Source: Platycnemis pennipes
Lineage: Eukaryota; Arthropoda; Insecta; Odonata; Platycnemididae
DNA length: 64,000 nucleotides
Assembly (NCBI GenBank): GCA_933228895.1
Contig: OW121854.1
Span: 11,411,131 to 11,475,130, forward strand
Direction: 5' to 3'
The translations under genes and the position numbers were made by a program. Every line of letters begins with the position of its first letter. Within the stretch, counting starts at the first letter, position 1. Shown one piece after another: positions 1 to 13,700 of this stretch. The notes beneath the pieces were generated by a model that was given only the letters and a program-made list of their open reading frames with translations, was not told the origin of the DNA and did not search any database.

Positions 1-1032
1 CACGATGAATCATTTCTACCTCTTAGTCATTTTTTAGCCCTTTTTATTTATTAATTTTTATACCACCTATGAGTTCAAAAGACATCGGTATAGGAGATAT
101 ATCTCCAATTAAAGTACACGCTTCTTAGAGATCTGTCTCTAATTGCTTAGAAATCTATCTTAGAGAAGAAGTTAGAGATCTACCTCGATATTGCCGTGTA
201 TGTTTAATATGCCGCAAATCCAGCCTGATAAATTCTGAGTGAGGATATACTTCCGTAATTGAAATACAGTAAAGCCTCTCTTAAGAGGGCACCGTGTGGC
301 CAAAAGTAAGGTGGCCGCTTACAGAGGTGACTGCTGAATGGAGGTAAACCATCCAATCTAATATTATACAACTTGCATATGGTATGCAATAACGATGTTG
401 TAAATTGCTGGAAAACATAAATATGTACAGGGTTTTACTGTAACAGCATTAAAACTCAAGAAATGTAAGAACATCATAGTAATGGCCAATGCCCACTGAT
501 ATATCAGTTGTAAAACTACAGTAATTCATGTAACACATATTCTTGTGTAAGACAGGATTATACATAGTTATTCTGTGGTTCTCTTTTCCTCTTGTATGAT
601 ACTAAGTCCAAAGGACACTTGAAAGCTGCAGCGATAGAATGTTGCATTGTCTCAAAGCATCCAAACCAAAACAAATAAAACAATTGATCCCATCATCATT
701 TCTGGTTCTCGCCATTCTATCATCCCGAATAATTCAGTTGGACTCATCCAATAGATTGGTTTGAATGAATGCCATACAGATTGATAACCATTGATTGCTT
801 CCTGCAATGCTCACAAGAAAACTATACATATATGTTACCTAAGGCAGCACCACTTGCTTTACTACGTACATGGGTACGTGCTCTGTGCATAGGCCACTTT
901 GATTTATATTGCCATCCAAATGCGATGTTTACAGACTGGGAACTGGCTGCGTTGAAATGGGTCATGGCATCATTTTAGACCGTAAATAACTTGTTCTTGC
1001 TATGCAAAATGGAGCTAAGAAATAGTTACAAG
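1..1032. other. left-edge sequence, no gene recognised
   Basis: This stretch lies 3' of the last HGSNAT exon found in the window, so it should be intron of that gene. I searched the minus strand for the expected C-terminal segment (a Gly-Met-Asn start followed by a Val-Gly-His motif) and did not find it. A 69-codon plus-strand frame at 769-978 has no recognisable domain. Confidence 0.4.
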
Positions 1033-1377
1033 TAGGGATGGGTCGGTTCCACTTTTTTTCGGTTCCGGTTCGGTTCTTAACTTCGGTTCTCGGTTCCGGT
1101 TCTTAATTTACCACTTCCTTTGCATTGCTCAATGGTAAGATAAGGTAATCAATAATCATTTTCAGAACTGAATTAGAATCATTCGCGACTTTGATGCATC
1201 TAAGTACACTATTTCACCAGGTTTTAATATGAAGCCTCCACTTTCGGAGTGTGAGTAGGTTTCAAACTGGTTTTCGCACCAATTATTTCGGTACCGATTA
1301 TTTTTGGCCTCGGTTCCGGTTCTAAGCTCAAGAACCGGTGGAACCGAGAACCGAAGAACCGAACCGACTCATCCCTA
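1033..1377. mobile_element. hAT-type MITE with 8-bp target duplication
   Basis: The element starts TAGGGATGGGTCGGTTC and ends in the inverted form of TAGGGATGAGTCGGTTC. It is flanked on both sides by the identical 8-mer GTTACAAG (1025-1032 and 1378-1385), which is the target-site length typical of hAT transposons. The subterminal parts are runs of GGTTCCGGTTC-like motif in opposite orientation at the two ends. It encodes no transposase. A diverged partial copy lies at about 12655-13130. It sits 3' of the last HGSNAT exon found here. Confidence 0.85.
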
Positions 1378-1615
1378 GTTACAAGTAAACCAACCAGGGT
1401 GGCTACTGATGACCAATTTTCAAATTCCCTGATTTTTCCCTGATGGCTTTAGCAATTTCCCTGACCGATTGCCAAAAGGTCTCCTATTATCAGAATATTT
1501 TATTTCAGCTGAGAAACTGACTGACTGAAACGGACTGAGAATAGAACCCTGATGCACACACATGATGCAGATCTAATGTTCATAGATCCATTATAAGTAG
1601 ATACATATGTATTAC

Positions 1616-1799
1616 CTGCCAAGGAGAATGGAACTCCACTCCACCACTTGCGGACATCGACCACGTAGAAGAGGAATGCCAGCAGAAGGAAAGCCATGCT
1701 AGCAGTAGAGAGGACGTAAGAGAGAGACCAAAGGTTCTTGTTCACTGGGATGACGCCCTCTTCTTTGGAGAATTTGCACAAAGCGCCAGCAATCAGTCC
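1616..1799 (-). CDS. HGSNAT: HGSNAT exon 11, last exon inside the window
   Basis: The acceptor is TTATTCTTGCAG and the donor GTAATA. It encodes [15 protein letters not shown], then [20 protein letters not shown] and ends VPFSLAG. Human protein continues with about 60 residues including the last membrane span; those are not in the window. Confidence 0.94.
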
Positions 1800-4700
1800 C
1801 TGCAAGAATAAGAAAAGCAATTATTCTGCAATTGATAAAAAAAAAATAGGCATTTACTAGTGAAGGTGCAAATCCAAAATTTGATGAAATCCGAATCCTG
1901 TTTTTTTATCGAATCCAAATCTCAAATCCTAATCCTCCTCAATTTTATTAAATTCAAGTCCTTTTATATGTAAATTGTTAAATAATGCTTCCTTTCTCAT
2001 TGATTCTCTAATTAAATCCAAATCCAAAGCTGAACTTTGTTTCTTAAAGTAAATAATCAATGAATAATGGTTATATAGTCCCCACTCACTGAAATTAACC
2101 CTTTTAGTGCCAGTGGGCCAATATATATGGGCCCTCTACGATTGTGCGAAAACAATGGCCAAGGGTCGATATACATATTGGCCCACCTGCATTCCATATT
2201 TGTAATATTATATTTCCCTCAAATCAGAGACAGCAAGAACGATTTTTTCATCCTCATAAACATTGAAATATATCAATAGAGATGTCGAGTAGTTGGTACT
2301 CGACTCGAGCACTCGAGTATTTTTACAAAAGTCGAGTCGAGTCGAGTAGTTTTTGTCAACGGAGCCGCCAAGGCCAATAGGTTCAGAAATCTGCTGACAG
2401 GAAGCGCTATCATCAAAATCGAGTAAATCTCTAGTTACACGATAGATAACACGTATGAACATGTACTTACGTACGTTCATTTACATTTGCGTGAATGGTT
2501 TCATGTACGTTTACGTGAATGGATTCATGAACGTTTGCGTGAATGAATAGATGAATCGGTGGTTACACGGTCCATGAAACCGCATATGTACCGTATTCCT
2601 CCGAATATAGCCCCTTTTTGGCCGAAATCTTCGCGGTTAAAGTCTGGGGGGGGACTATATTCGAGCTCAAAGCACCTGATGTCCGTTGTCAAATTCCATC
2701 CCCTGAGTTTGAAGGTTTATATCACAAAAATGAGTAGTTAAATTTTAAAATAAAGTATATCGAACTAAATCTTGTTCATTTATACGTTTAATAATGTCAA
2801 AAATATATTTTTAGTTGGTTATATTAATTAATTTTTCGACCGAGACAGATAAAAACGCCGGATATTATTCAAGTTCCGGGAAGCAAGTTTGATGCCCACT
2901 TCAAGATACACATGAAAAGCCACTTCTCTTTTCTTCGCATAAGATATGGAACATATATTTATCTTAGAACAAAGTTTAAAATAGATTACTCAGTTACCAA
3001 TTACGTTACGAATAATATTTAAAAATGCGTTATCTCAGCTAGCGGAAGTCGGAAATTTAGTTCGTTTTGATGGTATTCTTCGTGTTTGAAAAGTAACCAC
3101 GTGTAAAATGACTTAACAAATTGGGAGAATTAGATATGCTTCTAACGTGTATATATTTATTTTGGAAAGCGAGCTCCACGCGACAGGACTTTTGGCCTGG
3201 AGAGATAAGCTGCTCGAGGTTGCAAAGTTATACGCTACCGTAGGTACCGCGCGCACCAAACACCACGCGAGAAAATTTCTCTAGTATGCACAGGAAAAAT
3301 ATCCTTGCCTATGCTTGAATAAAAGTTTATAAGTTGCAGTAATCACCAAAATAAAATCAGCGATAAGAGAGATAGCTTTTGTCCCCACATTTCTCGGCTT
3401 CTAGACGAAAGAAACAAATTGCATTTTAAATTATCTTCAACTCCGTCTCCAAAATCTTTGCGCGAGGAGGCATAATAACGGTATGCTTCCAAAGATACCG
3501 TCAGTTCTTAAACTGACACTGACTTGCATTCTTAAAGGCGATACTTTTTTCCGCTATTGTCGAGTCCTCATGACTCATTCACAGCGATAGGCGATCTGCT
3601 TGCAGCAGAAGATTCCACGCGCGCGCTACCTTTCTCTTTCAGGCATGCTCTGGACATTTGAGCGTGCTTTTATAGCCGAAAATAAATATATATCGATATC
3701 AAATAATCAACGAATTCTACTGAGATTTCATAAGTGGATTCATATTAATGACTCGAGAGCAAGAGAAGGGTCCATACGGTGATTTCCGGAACCGAAAGCG
3801 TGCGGGACGTAAAATAACGCAGTCTGACAAATTCATCAATAACAAAAATATTGATGAACGTAATAGTATGAAACTTCGTATAACTATTAACAAAGCCCTT
3901 AGCTACAATATGTGAAAAGGAAGTTTGATATCTCGATCGGTGTTGTTCTTACGATGCCCGAATTCGTAGGATCCATCCGGTATTAAAAAAAATTCGCTAA
4001 AAATCCATTCTTAAACACGTACTTCAGAAAAAAATTGTAAAAATATTTTAATACTACCAGTAAACGTAGAAATAAACAAGCTTTAATTTGATATACTTTA
4101 ATTTAAAATCGCTTTAGCCATCTTGGAGATATTGGTCTTCAAACTCACGGGTGAAGGAAATTTTGTAACGGATGGTAGGCATCCTATTATAAGGGCATTA
4201 CGGATGATATAGGTATCGTATAAAACTTATAAGTTTTACCATTCCATTTTTTATTTCCTATTTAGGATTATTAATCACATCATTAATTTCAAGTTCCTAT
4301 AGGACTAAGATATAAGACTTAAGATATGACTATAGTCATATCTTAAGATAGATAATTATAAATATCTATAGCTAATTATTATATATTAATAATAATTATA
4401 TATATATATATTATATAAATATTATAGATAATTTTTGTTCAAATATATTTCCTTAGAAATCAAAAACTTTAATCCACAGGACTCTATACAAAATTCATAT
4501 ACCTGCTCACATTCATCCATGAATGAAAATTCATTGTTCAAACATTATTAACTTGCATTAATGGATATTGGAAATAACCCGTGCTGATATTGGGTGCGGT
4601 CATGCATCGTGCAAATGGGGGTGATTAACACAGCTCATTTTTATGATTCTAAGTTCTATCATGTTTAGGCAGAAATCATCGATTTTGAAGAGATGGTGCC

Positions 4701-7700
4701 AATAATTGGAAGAGGAAGAAAAGTATATGTTAAAAAACTAACTATGTAATTAACGGCCAATCATAAATTTGAGGCGCGAGCTTATCAAATATTTACTGCA
4801 CAAACAAGGCATTTTGTATGAAATTCACTCTACTGTTGGACTAACCTCGGCATACACGACATCACCGAGAAAGCGTTTAGCTCTGAAAATAAATACATAG
4901 GAATGCGAAATACAAGGAATGCTCTTCTAATTAGGCTTATGTATTCCTTAAGAAAAAATATTTTGCTTCCTGGCTTACTTTCATTACAAGTTAATAGGGC
5001 ATGTCACTCATATAGGCCTCATATTATGCCTAAGTACCATACTGCAAGCTAATTTACACGTTTTTGAGTAATCCTAGGAATGAAGGTAATTTTCTTATTT
5101 CGAAAGCTACCGGAAAATTTCCATTATAGCTTTTGGCCTGCGCTACGTGCCATATTAATTTGACTGTTTATAACTATGAATTAGGTAGGTAGACCTGCCA
5201 TTTGATAGTCGGATTGCTGACTAACTTTAATTGCGATGACTTAAGTAATAACTGGGTCTCTTCACTCATGTACAATAATGTACAAACTCGACTCGACTCG
5301 ATACTCGCGAGTACTTTACAACTCGACTCGATACTCGACTCGAGGTCAAAAAGTGCTACTCGCACATCTCTATATATCAACATTGAGAAAAATACATAAT
5401 TTATAAGGTACACCGGGGTAAGTGTAAATTTGGGGTAAGTGGAACCCATGGCTATTGTCGCATAAATAATAGATATGAAGTGGCACTCCTAGTGAGATTT
5501 TCATCACACTACTTTTGATAATACGCGGGAATCGCTATCTTCCCAAAACTCTCGGTAGAGGAGCTGAAATACACTATTCTTTTGGAAGTGCGTCATATCT
5601 GCTCTAAGAGTGACCAATTGCGGCACATCATTTTACGATTACCACACCAAGAAATTTAGAGATTACATTGAGGTTAAATCAGTAGGTATGAGTCAAATAA
5701 TATCTTAACATGCTGTAATAGTGTGGTAGATTAAATTATGTTACTATGAGTGAAATCTGTATAGGTTCCTCTTGCCCCAGATTATATTGTCACTGGGGCA
5801 AGTGTAACCCATTAGTTTCCACTTCCCCCATCATATATAAGTAATAAAATAAGTTTACTTAATACTTAATTTATTAATTATTTATATATATAAATATTTA
5901 CTTTATTTATTAATTTAATTAATTTACTTATTACTTAATTTAATAATACGTGCATTTGATAAGCGAGGCATATTCAAATTTGACATCTCATTTGATTCCT
6001 ATAATATAGGTTAAATGTATGAAAAGTAATAAGAAATTACATTTCTATTGGTATTGTATGTCATTGAATTATTTCTACTCACCTCAATGATATTTTTTTG
6101 CTATATAATAAATTAACAGGCCTTGGGTTACACTTGCCCCAATCATCGGGGCAAGTGTAAATGCTGACTATGATTCATGTTCTTTGTTCCAGAAAGGAAA
6201 CCATTGAAATATGTGTGCATTACAATTCATTTGAAGTTAGAGCATATATTTCTTAACCAGAATATAGAATGTTAATAAAATTGAATGTCAATTCAATGTA
6301 CAGTAGCTAATGAAATGTCAACTATATAAATATGGGGTTCCACTTACCCCGGTGTACAAAATTAAGTGCTTCAAATATACCTAAAATTCATAATCTTGTG
6401 ATATTCACGGGAATGGGGTTGGCAGTTTTTGCACAGTCTACCTTAAAGGGTCTGGCAGTAAAACTGTTAAGGAGACATGTTCGAGGCCAAATATAAAGAA
6501 TGGGCAATTTAAAAAGTAAATCAAAGTTTAATTTTTCTTAAATAAAATTGAAAATTCAAAATTTTAAACAGAAATAAGAATCGAACTTCATTATCTGCAG
6601 TACACCACCCCACTCTGCTATTGTCAGCTTACCTGAGTTCAGAGAATGCAGTCTCCCCGAATGTCATTCAACCTTTTTTCTTGCGAATAATGGAGAGAAA
6701 AGCCAATACACATATTTCTTTATTTTGCTTCTAGTAGCATGAAAAAAGGCTCATCTCATTTCATGATCCAAGTTACACAACCTCTCCTTATTAGTATAAA
6801 ACTGACAAATATATCATTTTAAATGTTATTATTAACAAGACATTGCAAAATTACTATTTTACCAGCTTGAAATATTCTATTATAATTTTATCATCTTAAA
6901 CATTGAATCCCCGGATATTCCATAATTGGAATTATCTACTGGATTAAAAAGTTTTTGTTTGTAAAAAAGAATTCGAAACATTCAAGGATTTTACTTACAA
7001 CAGCAACCCAAGTTAATGTATTTGCCATATATGTAAAAACCCATTTGCAGCGAATCAATTTTAAGTTTTTGATTTTGTTTATTACTTAATATTATATTAT
7101 TGTTGGCACGTGATAAACTCCGAAGTCTTTTCTTCTATTATAATTACTTTTATACCTTTCCGTATAGAGGGTGATACAATATGGCATCACTAGGATCTTA
7201 TAGTTTGTAAAATAATTCAAATATTAATAAAAATGAACTGGAAATAAATGAAAGTTTCTCTTAACTACACTCTAAAGAATACAGTTTTAAAAATGTATTG
7301 TTTGATGAGTATGTGATAAGTAAAGTGAACTTTATGTTAGAAGTAATAACATATTGAATCCATATATCTTGATCGAGGAAATTGTTATCCACACAGATGA
7401 TAGGAAGTTGATTTTTTCTGCTATAAATTTACTTGTTTTTTGAAAATACTATTGTTGCTGTTTACTGTATAGATTAGAAACATAGGATTAGAAAAGAAAT
7501 GAAATTCAGAATCCATTATCTGAAACCTAGGATCTGAAGCCAAGACAAAGATCTAAAATCAAGACATGGATCCGGTTCCGGATCTGTCCATCACTAGTCG
7601 ATACCTATATGAAACATCAAAAATGAGAAACATTTTTGACACAGCAGGAAACATTTGTGACCAGAAACAAAATTTCCTTGATCAAGAGAGACTAACAATG

Positions 7701-10700
7701 TTTGTTTTTTGAACCAAAACCTAAAGTAGGCTCAAGGGTTTATGTCATGACCTCATATTCTTATTCCTTAATGTTGAAAGTTTGAAGCATATTTAATGTT
7801 AGTGTTTTTATTACTCTTATAACTAATTTTTAATCATATTAAAATTAAACTTATGAAATGACTGTCATATTATTTTGAATCTGTTATGACTTTTTTTATC
7901 TAATACTAAACATGTTTTGTTATTAAACATGCTTTTGTAAGAAAAATATGAAACTGTATTATCACACAGTTTTATCACAGCAATATCAGAAGTTTTTCCC
8001 GAAGTAAATAGTATATTCAAATTTTTGTTTTGTAAAATTGTATTTTTAGATTACACGGAACATTTTTAAAATAATGTATAGGGAAACTAGGCAAAAATAG
8101 ATATACATGTATAAGTCAATGGTATCGGTATCAAGAATCGATTTTTCAGGAATTGGAATCGGTGAAAGAAAAAACTGGCAATTTTCCACAAGAATAAGGA
8201 TTTTTAATATGACTGGTTTCGGTGTACAACACCATCTTCAGGTGACCTGAAGATGGTGTTGTACACCGAAACCAGTCATATTAAAAATCCTTATTCTTGT
8301 GGAAAATTGCCAGTTTTTTCTTTCGCTATGATATTCCACCAAATTAAGCCTGAAACTACTACCTTTATTGGAATCGGTATCGAGAATCGATAAATTTTGG
8401 TATCCACTCATCTCTAATTTAAAGGTACTCAGTTCTTTGTCAAACTCTCTTTGAGCAAGAGGGATACAGGTTAGGTGTTGAATCATTGAATGGATTGCAG
8501 CCAGTTTACGACAGTAATGATGAGTTGAATCATTTGGAATGGCCACATCCATAAAACTATTTTTCCAGAATATAGAAAAGCTACGGTCATTTAAGGCTAT
8601 AGTTACATCTAAAAAATTCACGGTCTTTATACAAACTTCTACCATATAAACAATGGAAGGATGTAATGAGTTTAGCATAGCAAAAAATTGATCTATCTTC
8701 TTTGGTCAGCATCCAAAGACACATCACATTGTCAACAAAATGAAAATAACACAATGCGTATTTGATTATGGTATGGTTGCACCTAAAGATATTTTTCTTG
8801 AGATTGTCCATAAAAACCTCTGCTAGGATTGGGGAAAGACGCAAACCTATAGCTAAACCATGTGTTTGGGTGTAAAAATTATCATTAAAATAAAAATAAT
8901 TTTGGGCAGTACAGAGGCTCAAATGATTGTCTAATTCCTTAATTGTGGATTTGCTGAAACCACTCATTCTGCGAGTGCTGAATAGTGAGCACAACTGCCT
9001 CTTTAGCTGGCACCGATGGAAACAGATTTTTAACGTCAAAAGAGACCAGCTTGTCATTAGATGGAGGACAAATTGAAGATAGTTTGCTATTCACGTCTAT
9101 AGAATTCTTAATGCCATATGTTGATTTAAAACCTTGAGAAATTATGAAATAAAATGTGACTCGGGGTCTATATAATGAGCTAAAGAGATACAGGGCAAGA
9201 CACCAGACTTGCGAGTTTTTGGGAGGCCATATAATTGGGAAGGTTGAGGATTCATATGAATGAGACCCCATTTCTCCTTATCTGTGAACAAAGAGGAGGC
9301 TTGCACCAAAGATTTCACATCCTTCTGAAAGCTGTTCCTGGGGTCTTTCTCTAAAATTTTAAAATGATTATTAGCAGTAAAAAGGTCTCGCATTTGTTCA
9401 GGCAATCGTTTCTATCTAAAATCACAAAGCTAATGCCTTTGTCCGCCTTCATTACTGTCAAATTGTTGTTCCTGATAAAGTTTTTGATATCATGAACTAC
9501 ACAGATATCAGAAAATTTTGGGCAGTGATAGTGGAAATGGATTCAGCCAGTAAGTTAATTACTGCCTTTCTTGAGATCAGGAAATTAGGTGAAAACTTAA
9601 AACCTTTGTTCAAAAGATCCATTTCTCGCAGGGAAAATGAAATATTGGACAAATTAACAACTCTATCTTGAAACGTCGCACTTTCTCCGTCACAAGTTGA
9701 TTTTAGGGTCTAGGGCCGTAGCTGCACTTAAATTTAAACTCCTCAATTTCTTCAGTTGCATCCGGGGTTCTCGAAGGCCACAACACTAACAATTCACAAG
9801 GCCTTTCAGTGAGAACCACTCAAATCAATCTAAATTTTTTGGAAAAATCCAGGTGCAAGCAATCAAGTAATGTGTTGCCAATGGACACGTCATGCACTGA
9901 AATGTATAGTTTGACTCAAAGTTTAACCAAAGTTCCTGGGAGCTTTCCACCATGCCATAATCGATTTATCTCATGATCTAAACATTAGTCAACATCTTTT
10001 TTAATTTCCTTAATGCAGAGTTGACCCTTACAGCATTGCCACACAAAGAGTGGAAACATAAATGAAACAGTAAGGAGAGCATCAAATAAAAGCTTACATC
10101 TGGCAAGCATGGAACGCAGAACAATAATTGAAAAGTGGGTCTTAATTATGATAGTAAGTCTAGCGTAAAATAACTCCAGAGTTGCCAAAATGTAAAGAAT
10201 CAAAACAAAAATTGTGATTCTCCAAGTCCAACGGTTAAGGTGAGTTATGGGAGAGAGAGAATGCAATCAGGATTCAGCACAGGAAATGCATAATTACTGT
10301 GCACGTAACAGCTTACCGTGAGGAGAGACCAAAGGCACCATCTCACTATCCGCGATAAGGAATTTCCATAGGTCATCAGAATCCTTCCAGCCTGGACACC
10401 CAAGAATACTAGGAGGACAGTGGTCATTGTCCCCAAAATTCCTGCAGGCAGAAAATGGATGTGACCATCAAATATCTGATGGGAAAGTAAGCCTATGTTT
10501 AAGAATATGACCACCCGTTACATGAAATTGTGAACTAATGGAACCGGTTGAAATGGGTGCTTATTTTGCCAAATAGGATCCATTTCCATTATTTGTATGC
10601 CACTCTTTCCCTTCCATTTCATTTATCTATTTGTCTTCCATCAAAAATACTTAGTCCACCATTTAGCATTTAATGCACTACAGCAATGGATTCTGCAGAA

Positions 10701-13700
10701 AAAGACTTCACTCTCTCTGCAATGAATTGGCACCAAAACTGAACTTAGTAAAAACACCCCCCGAGTCCCGAAACCCTAGAAACACCGATCGAGAACTGTA
10801 GATCACATGAATTCTTGTGGGATCATTACTATTATTCTGCTCGCCCTTAAGCCCGTTTCACACGATACTTGATCCAGTACAAGGTCTAGTATACTTGCTA
10901 GTATGCTAGCTTTCCAGTATCGTGTGAACAGAACCAGTATACTGGCTGGCAAGCATGCTAGCTAGTATACTCACTGAGCTACTGGATTTCATACTTGATG
11001 CGGTACTAGATTTCTAGTAGGACCCAGTAGCCATCGACCAATCAAGTCACGTTAGAGACGCTGTGCGAACTTCTCTTTTTTTTAATTAGTGTGGAATCAT
11101 ATGGAATAATTGCTTCATAGCAAGCACAAGGTCGATGAACGTGTAAAACCTCCCAGGACGGTTCCAATCATGCTAGATCAAGTAGTGGCTAGCACACTAG
11201 GTCTTGTGCTGGATCAACTATCGTGTGAAACGTGCTTTAAGATGCCTTCCATCTTTCTTCTTCTGAGTCAGTTGAGAGCCTTTCTGCCTGTGCATTCCCA
11301 TCTGGTAGCATGGCTTCCATGACAGAATTGTGTAACCCACAATATTGCTCCCATTTTTTTGTCGTTTCACTGGAACGTCATTTGAAATTATGTCATCTCA
11401 ACTGCTTTCCTCAAACATCGATGCTTGACAAACACCTAAAAAATTGTAGGGGTGGGCAGGGGCCTTCTGGAGCCCCCCTGGCACTTAGACCTCTTTAGAT
11501 CCATTGTGCCAACCCACATTTAACCTGCCCGCCACTTGCAGACAGGGGACAAGAGCACCGCGGTAGAGGTGTGGACGGGGGGCTACCCATCCAACCTCTG
11601 TCCGGGCCCAACGTTGCTTAACTTCGGTGATCTCACGGGAACCGGTGTGTCAACGTGGCTACGCCCTTGCCCGACAAACACCTATATTCAATATATAATG
11701 CATTACAATGGTATTACTTATTTCAGTTCCTTGAAATGGGAAACAGGAAATTCAGGAAAAGCTGACATTCAGGAAAAAAGTGAAGAACCCTGTCCATCTC
11801 ACGTCGATGAAGCCCATTTCATGCAATAATTTTATTACAGCTTTTATTCAACGAGCTTCGTCTGCAACTGAAAGCATCAAGGCAAATGTCCATTCAGCAT
11901 AAGAACGCGTGCAACGATACTAAAGTGGTGGTAAATGTTTGGACGAGCAGTGAATACAGGCAATGCCGCACATAAAGCATTAGTTAGTGTATGAGTGTCT
12001 CACAGAGAGTCCCATCCACTCCATCGCTGGACTTGAAGATTGCCATGAGAAAGGAGCAGGGGCTGCGTACGTATGGTGTGGGTTGTGTCGTGCTTAATTT
12101 TAGGCGTTTTTAAAGATTTTCAAATGCAAATATCTCGAAAACTAAGGCCTATTGGAAGCATTTCCGAAGACACGTATCTAATGAATTTTCGTTTTCTACC
12201 ACCCTACGAAGTTTGATCGCGATCCGCCAGTTACAGTTGGGAACCTTCCGTTGTTAGTTTTATTGTTATTTATCTTCAGGAGATATTTTGCCATTGCCCT
12301 TTCCATGGTTACTGGAGTCTTCTTCAAATGCCTCTCTGTCTCTTCTATAACTACTCTGCCAGTGGCAAATTGCAACATGCTAATTTCTTCCCCAAGTAGG
12401 TATATTTAATTCTGAAGCCAAACAGGGCTATTTATTCAGGTTGATCCTTGTAAGCTACCTAAAGCTCAATTATTTATTCATTGTACAAATTATGTATGAG
12501 TTTTGAGCATTAAATATCTATCTATCTATCTATCTATCTATCTTATTTTAGAATTACACAAACCATTTGGAAATGGTGATGAGCAATTTGCCTGAACTTT
12601 GAATAGTTGTCAATTCTGTTATGTTGAGAAATTTGATGAAGATGATATAATTACTAGGGATGGGTCTATTCCACTTTTTTTCGGTCCCGGTTCCAGTTCG
12701 GTTCTTAACTTCGGTTCTCGGTTCCGATTCTTGGTTCCGGTTCTTAATTTACCACTTACTTTGCATTGCTCAATGGTAAGATAAGATAATCAATAATGAA
12801 TTTCAGAGACATACTGCTTGAAAAAGAATACCTACTTCATTATATTTTTGTGTTATATATATATATATATATGATATTATGATATAATTTACGAAAATGA
12901 TATGAGGACTCACACCTCGAAAGTAGGTGGACGTAACATATACCTATCAATCAGAATATCCTTATTACGGCGGTATTTCATCACTTACTAGAATTGGATG
13001 TAATAAAATAAATCATATAGTCATTTTAACAACTGAACTAGAATAATTCGCGGCAACTTTGAAGCATCTAAGTACACAATTTCACTAGGTTTTAATGTGA
13101 ATCCTTCACTTCAGTGTGAGCATTCAACCCCTTTTCGTCATTTTTCGATGAACATTTTCAGAACACAATCTGCTATAATAGCAATTGACACACACAAAAA
13201 AATACTACGAAAAAAGTAAAAACTCACTAATTTGCAGCGATTTAAACCCATGAGGTGGGTGTTCGCAGCACCACCATATTGGTGTTTCCCGGCTTCGGCA
13301 CTAGGAGTCACGGTTATTATTGAGTGCATTATCTGCAGTATAATGCTTGGTGGGAGAAGGCGGGGAACAGGAAAACAGCGGAAATTGTGTTACGAGACTC
13401 CTCACAACCGATGAAAATGAGCAAAAACATGAATGGGATGGGAGTTTTGATACACCTCACAACCGATGAAACTGCACAAAACCATGAACGGGATGGGAGT
13501 TTTGAGTCACCTCACAACCGATGAAACTGCAATCAAATTGCCAGTTTTTGTCGGACGATCACCAATATTAGGATTGATCACTTATTTCACATTCTAAACA
13601 AAAGTAGGTGAGGAGGAAAGGACCTCGTCTGCCTCTGCAGCCACAACGGACGACAATAGACGATCGAATCAACAAGTTCGCGATTTAAACAATGCCCTTC

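Noticed and set aside
2277..5372. hAT transposase inside the 3.1-kb element
   Set aside because: None of the internal frames shows a zinc finger BED or dimerisation-domain motif.
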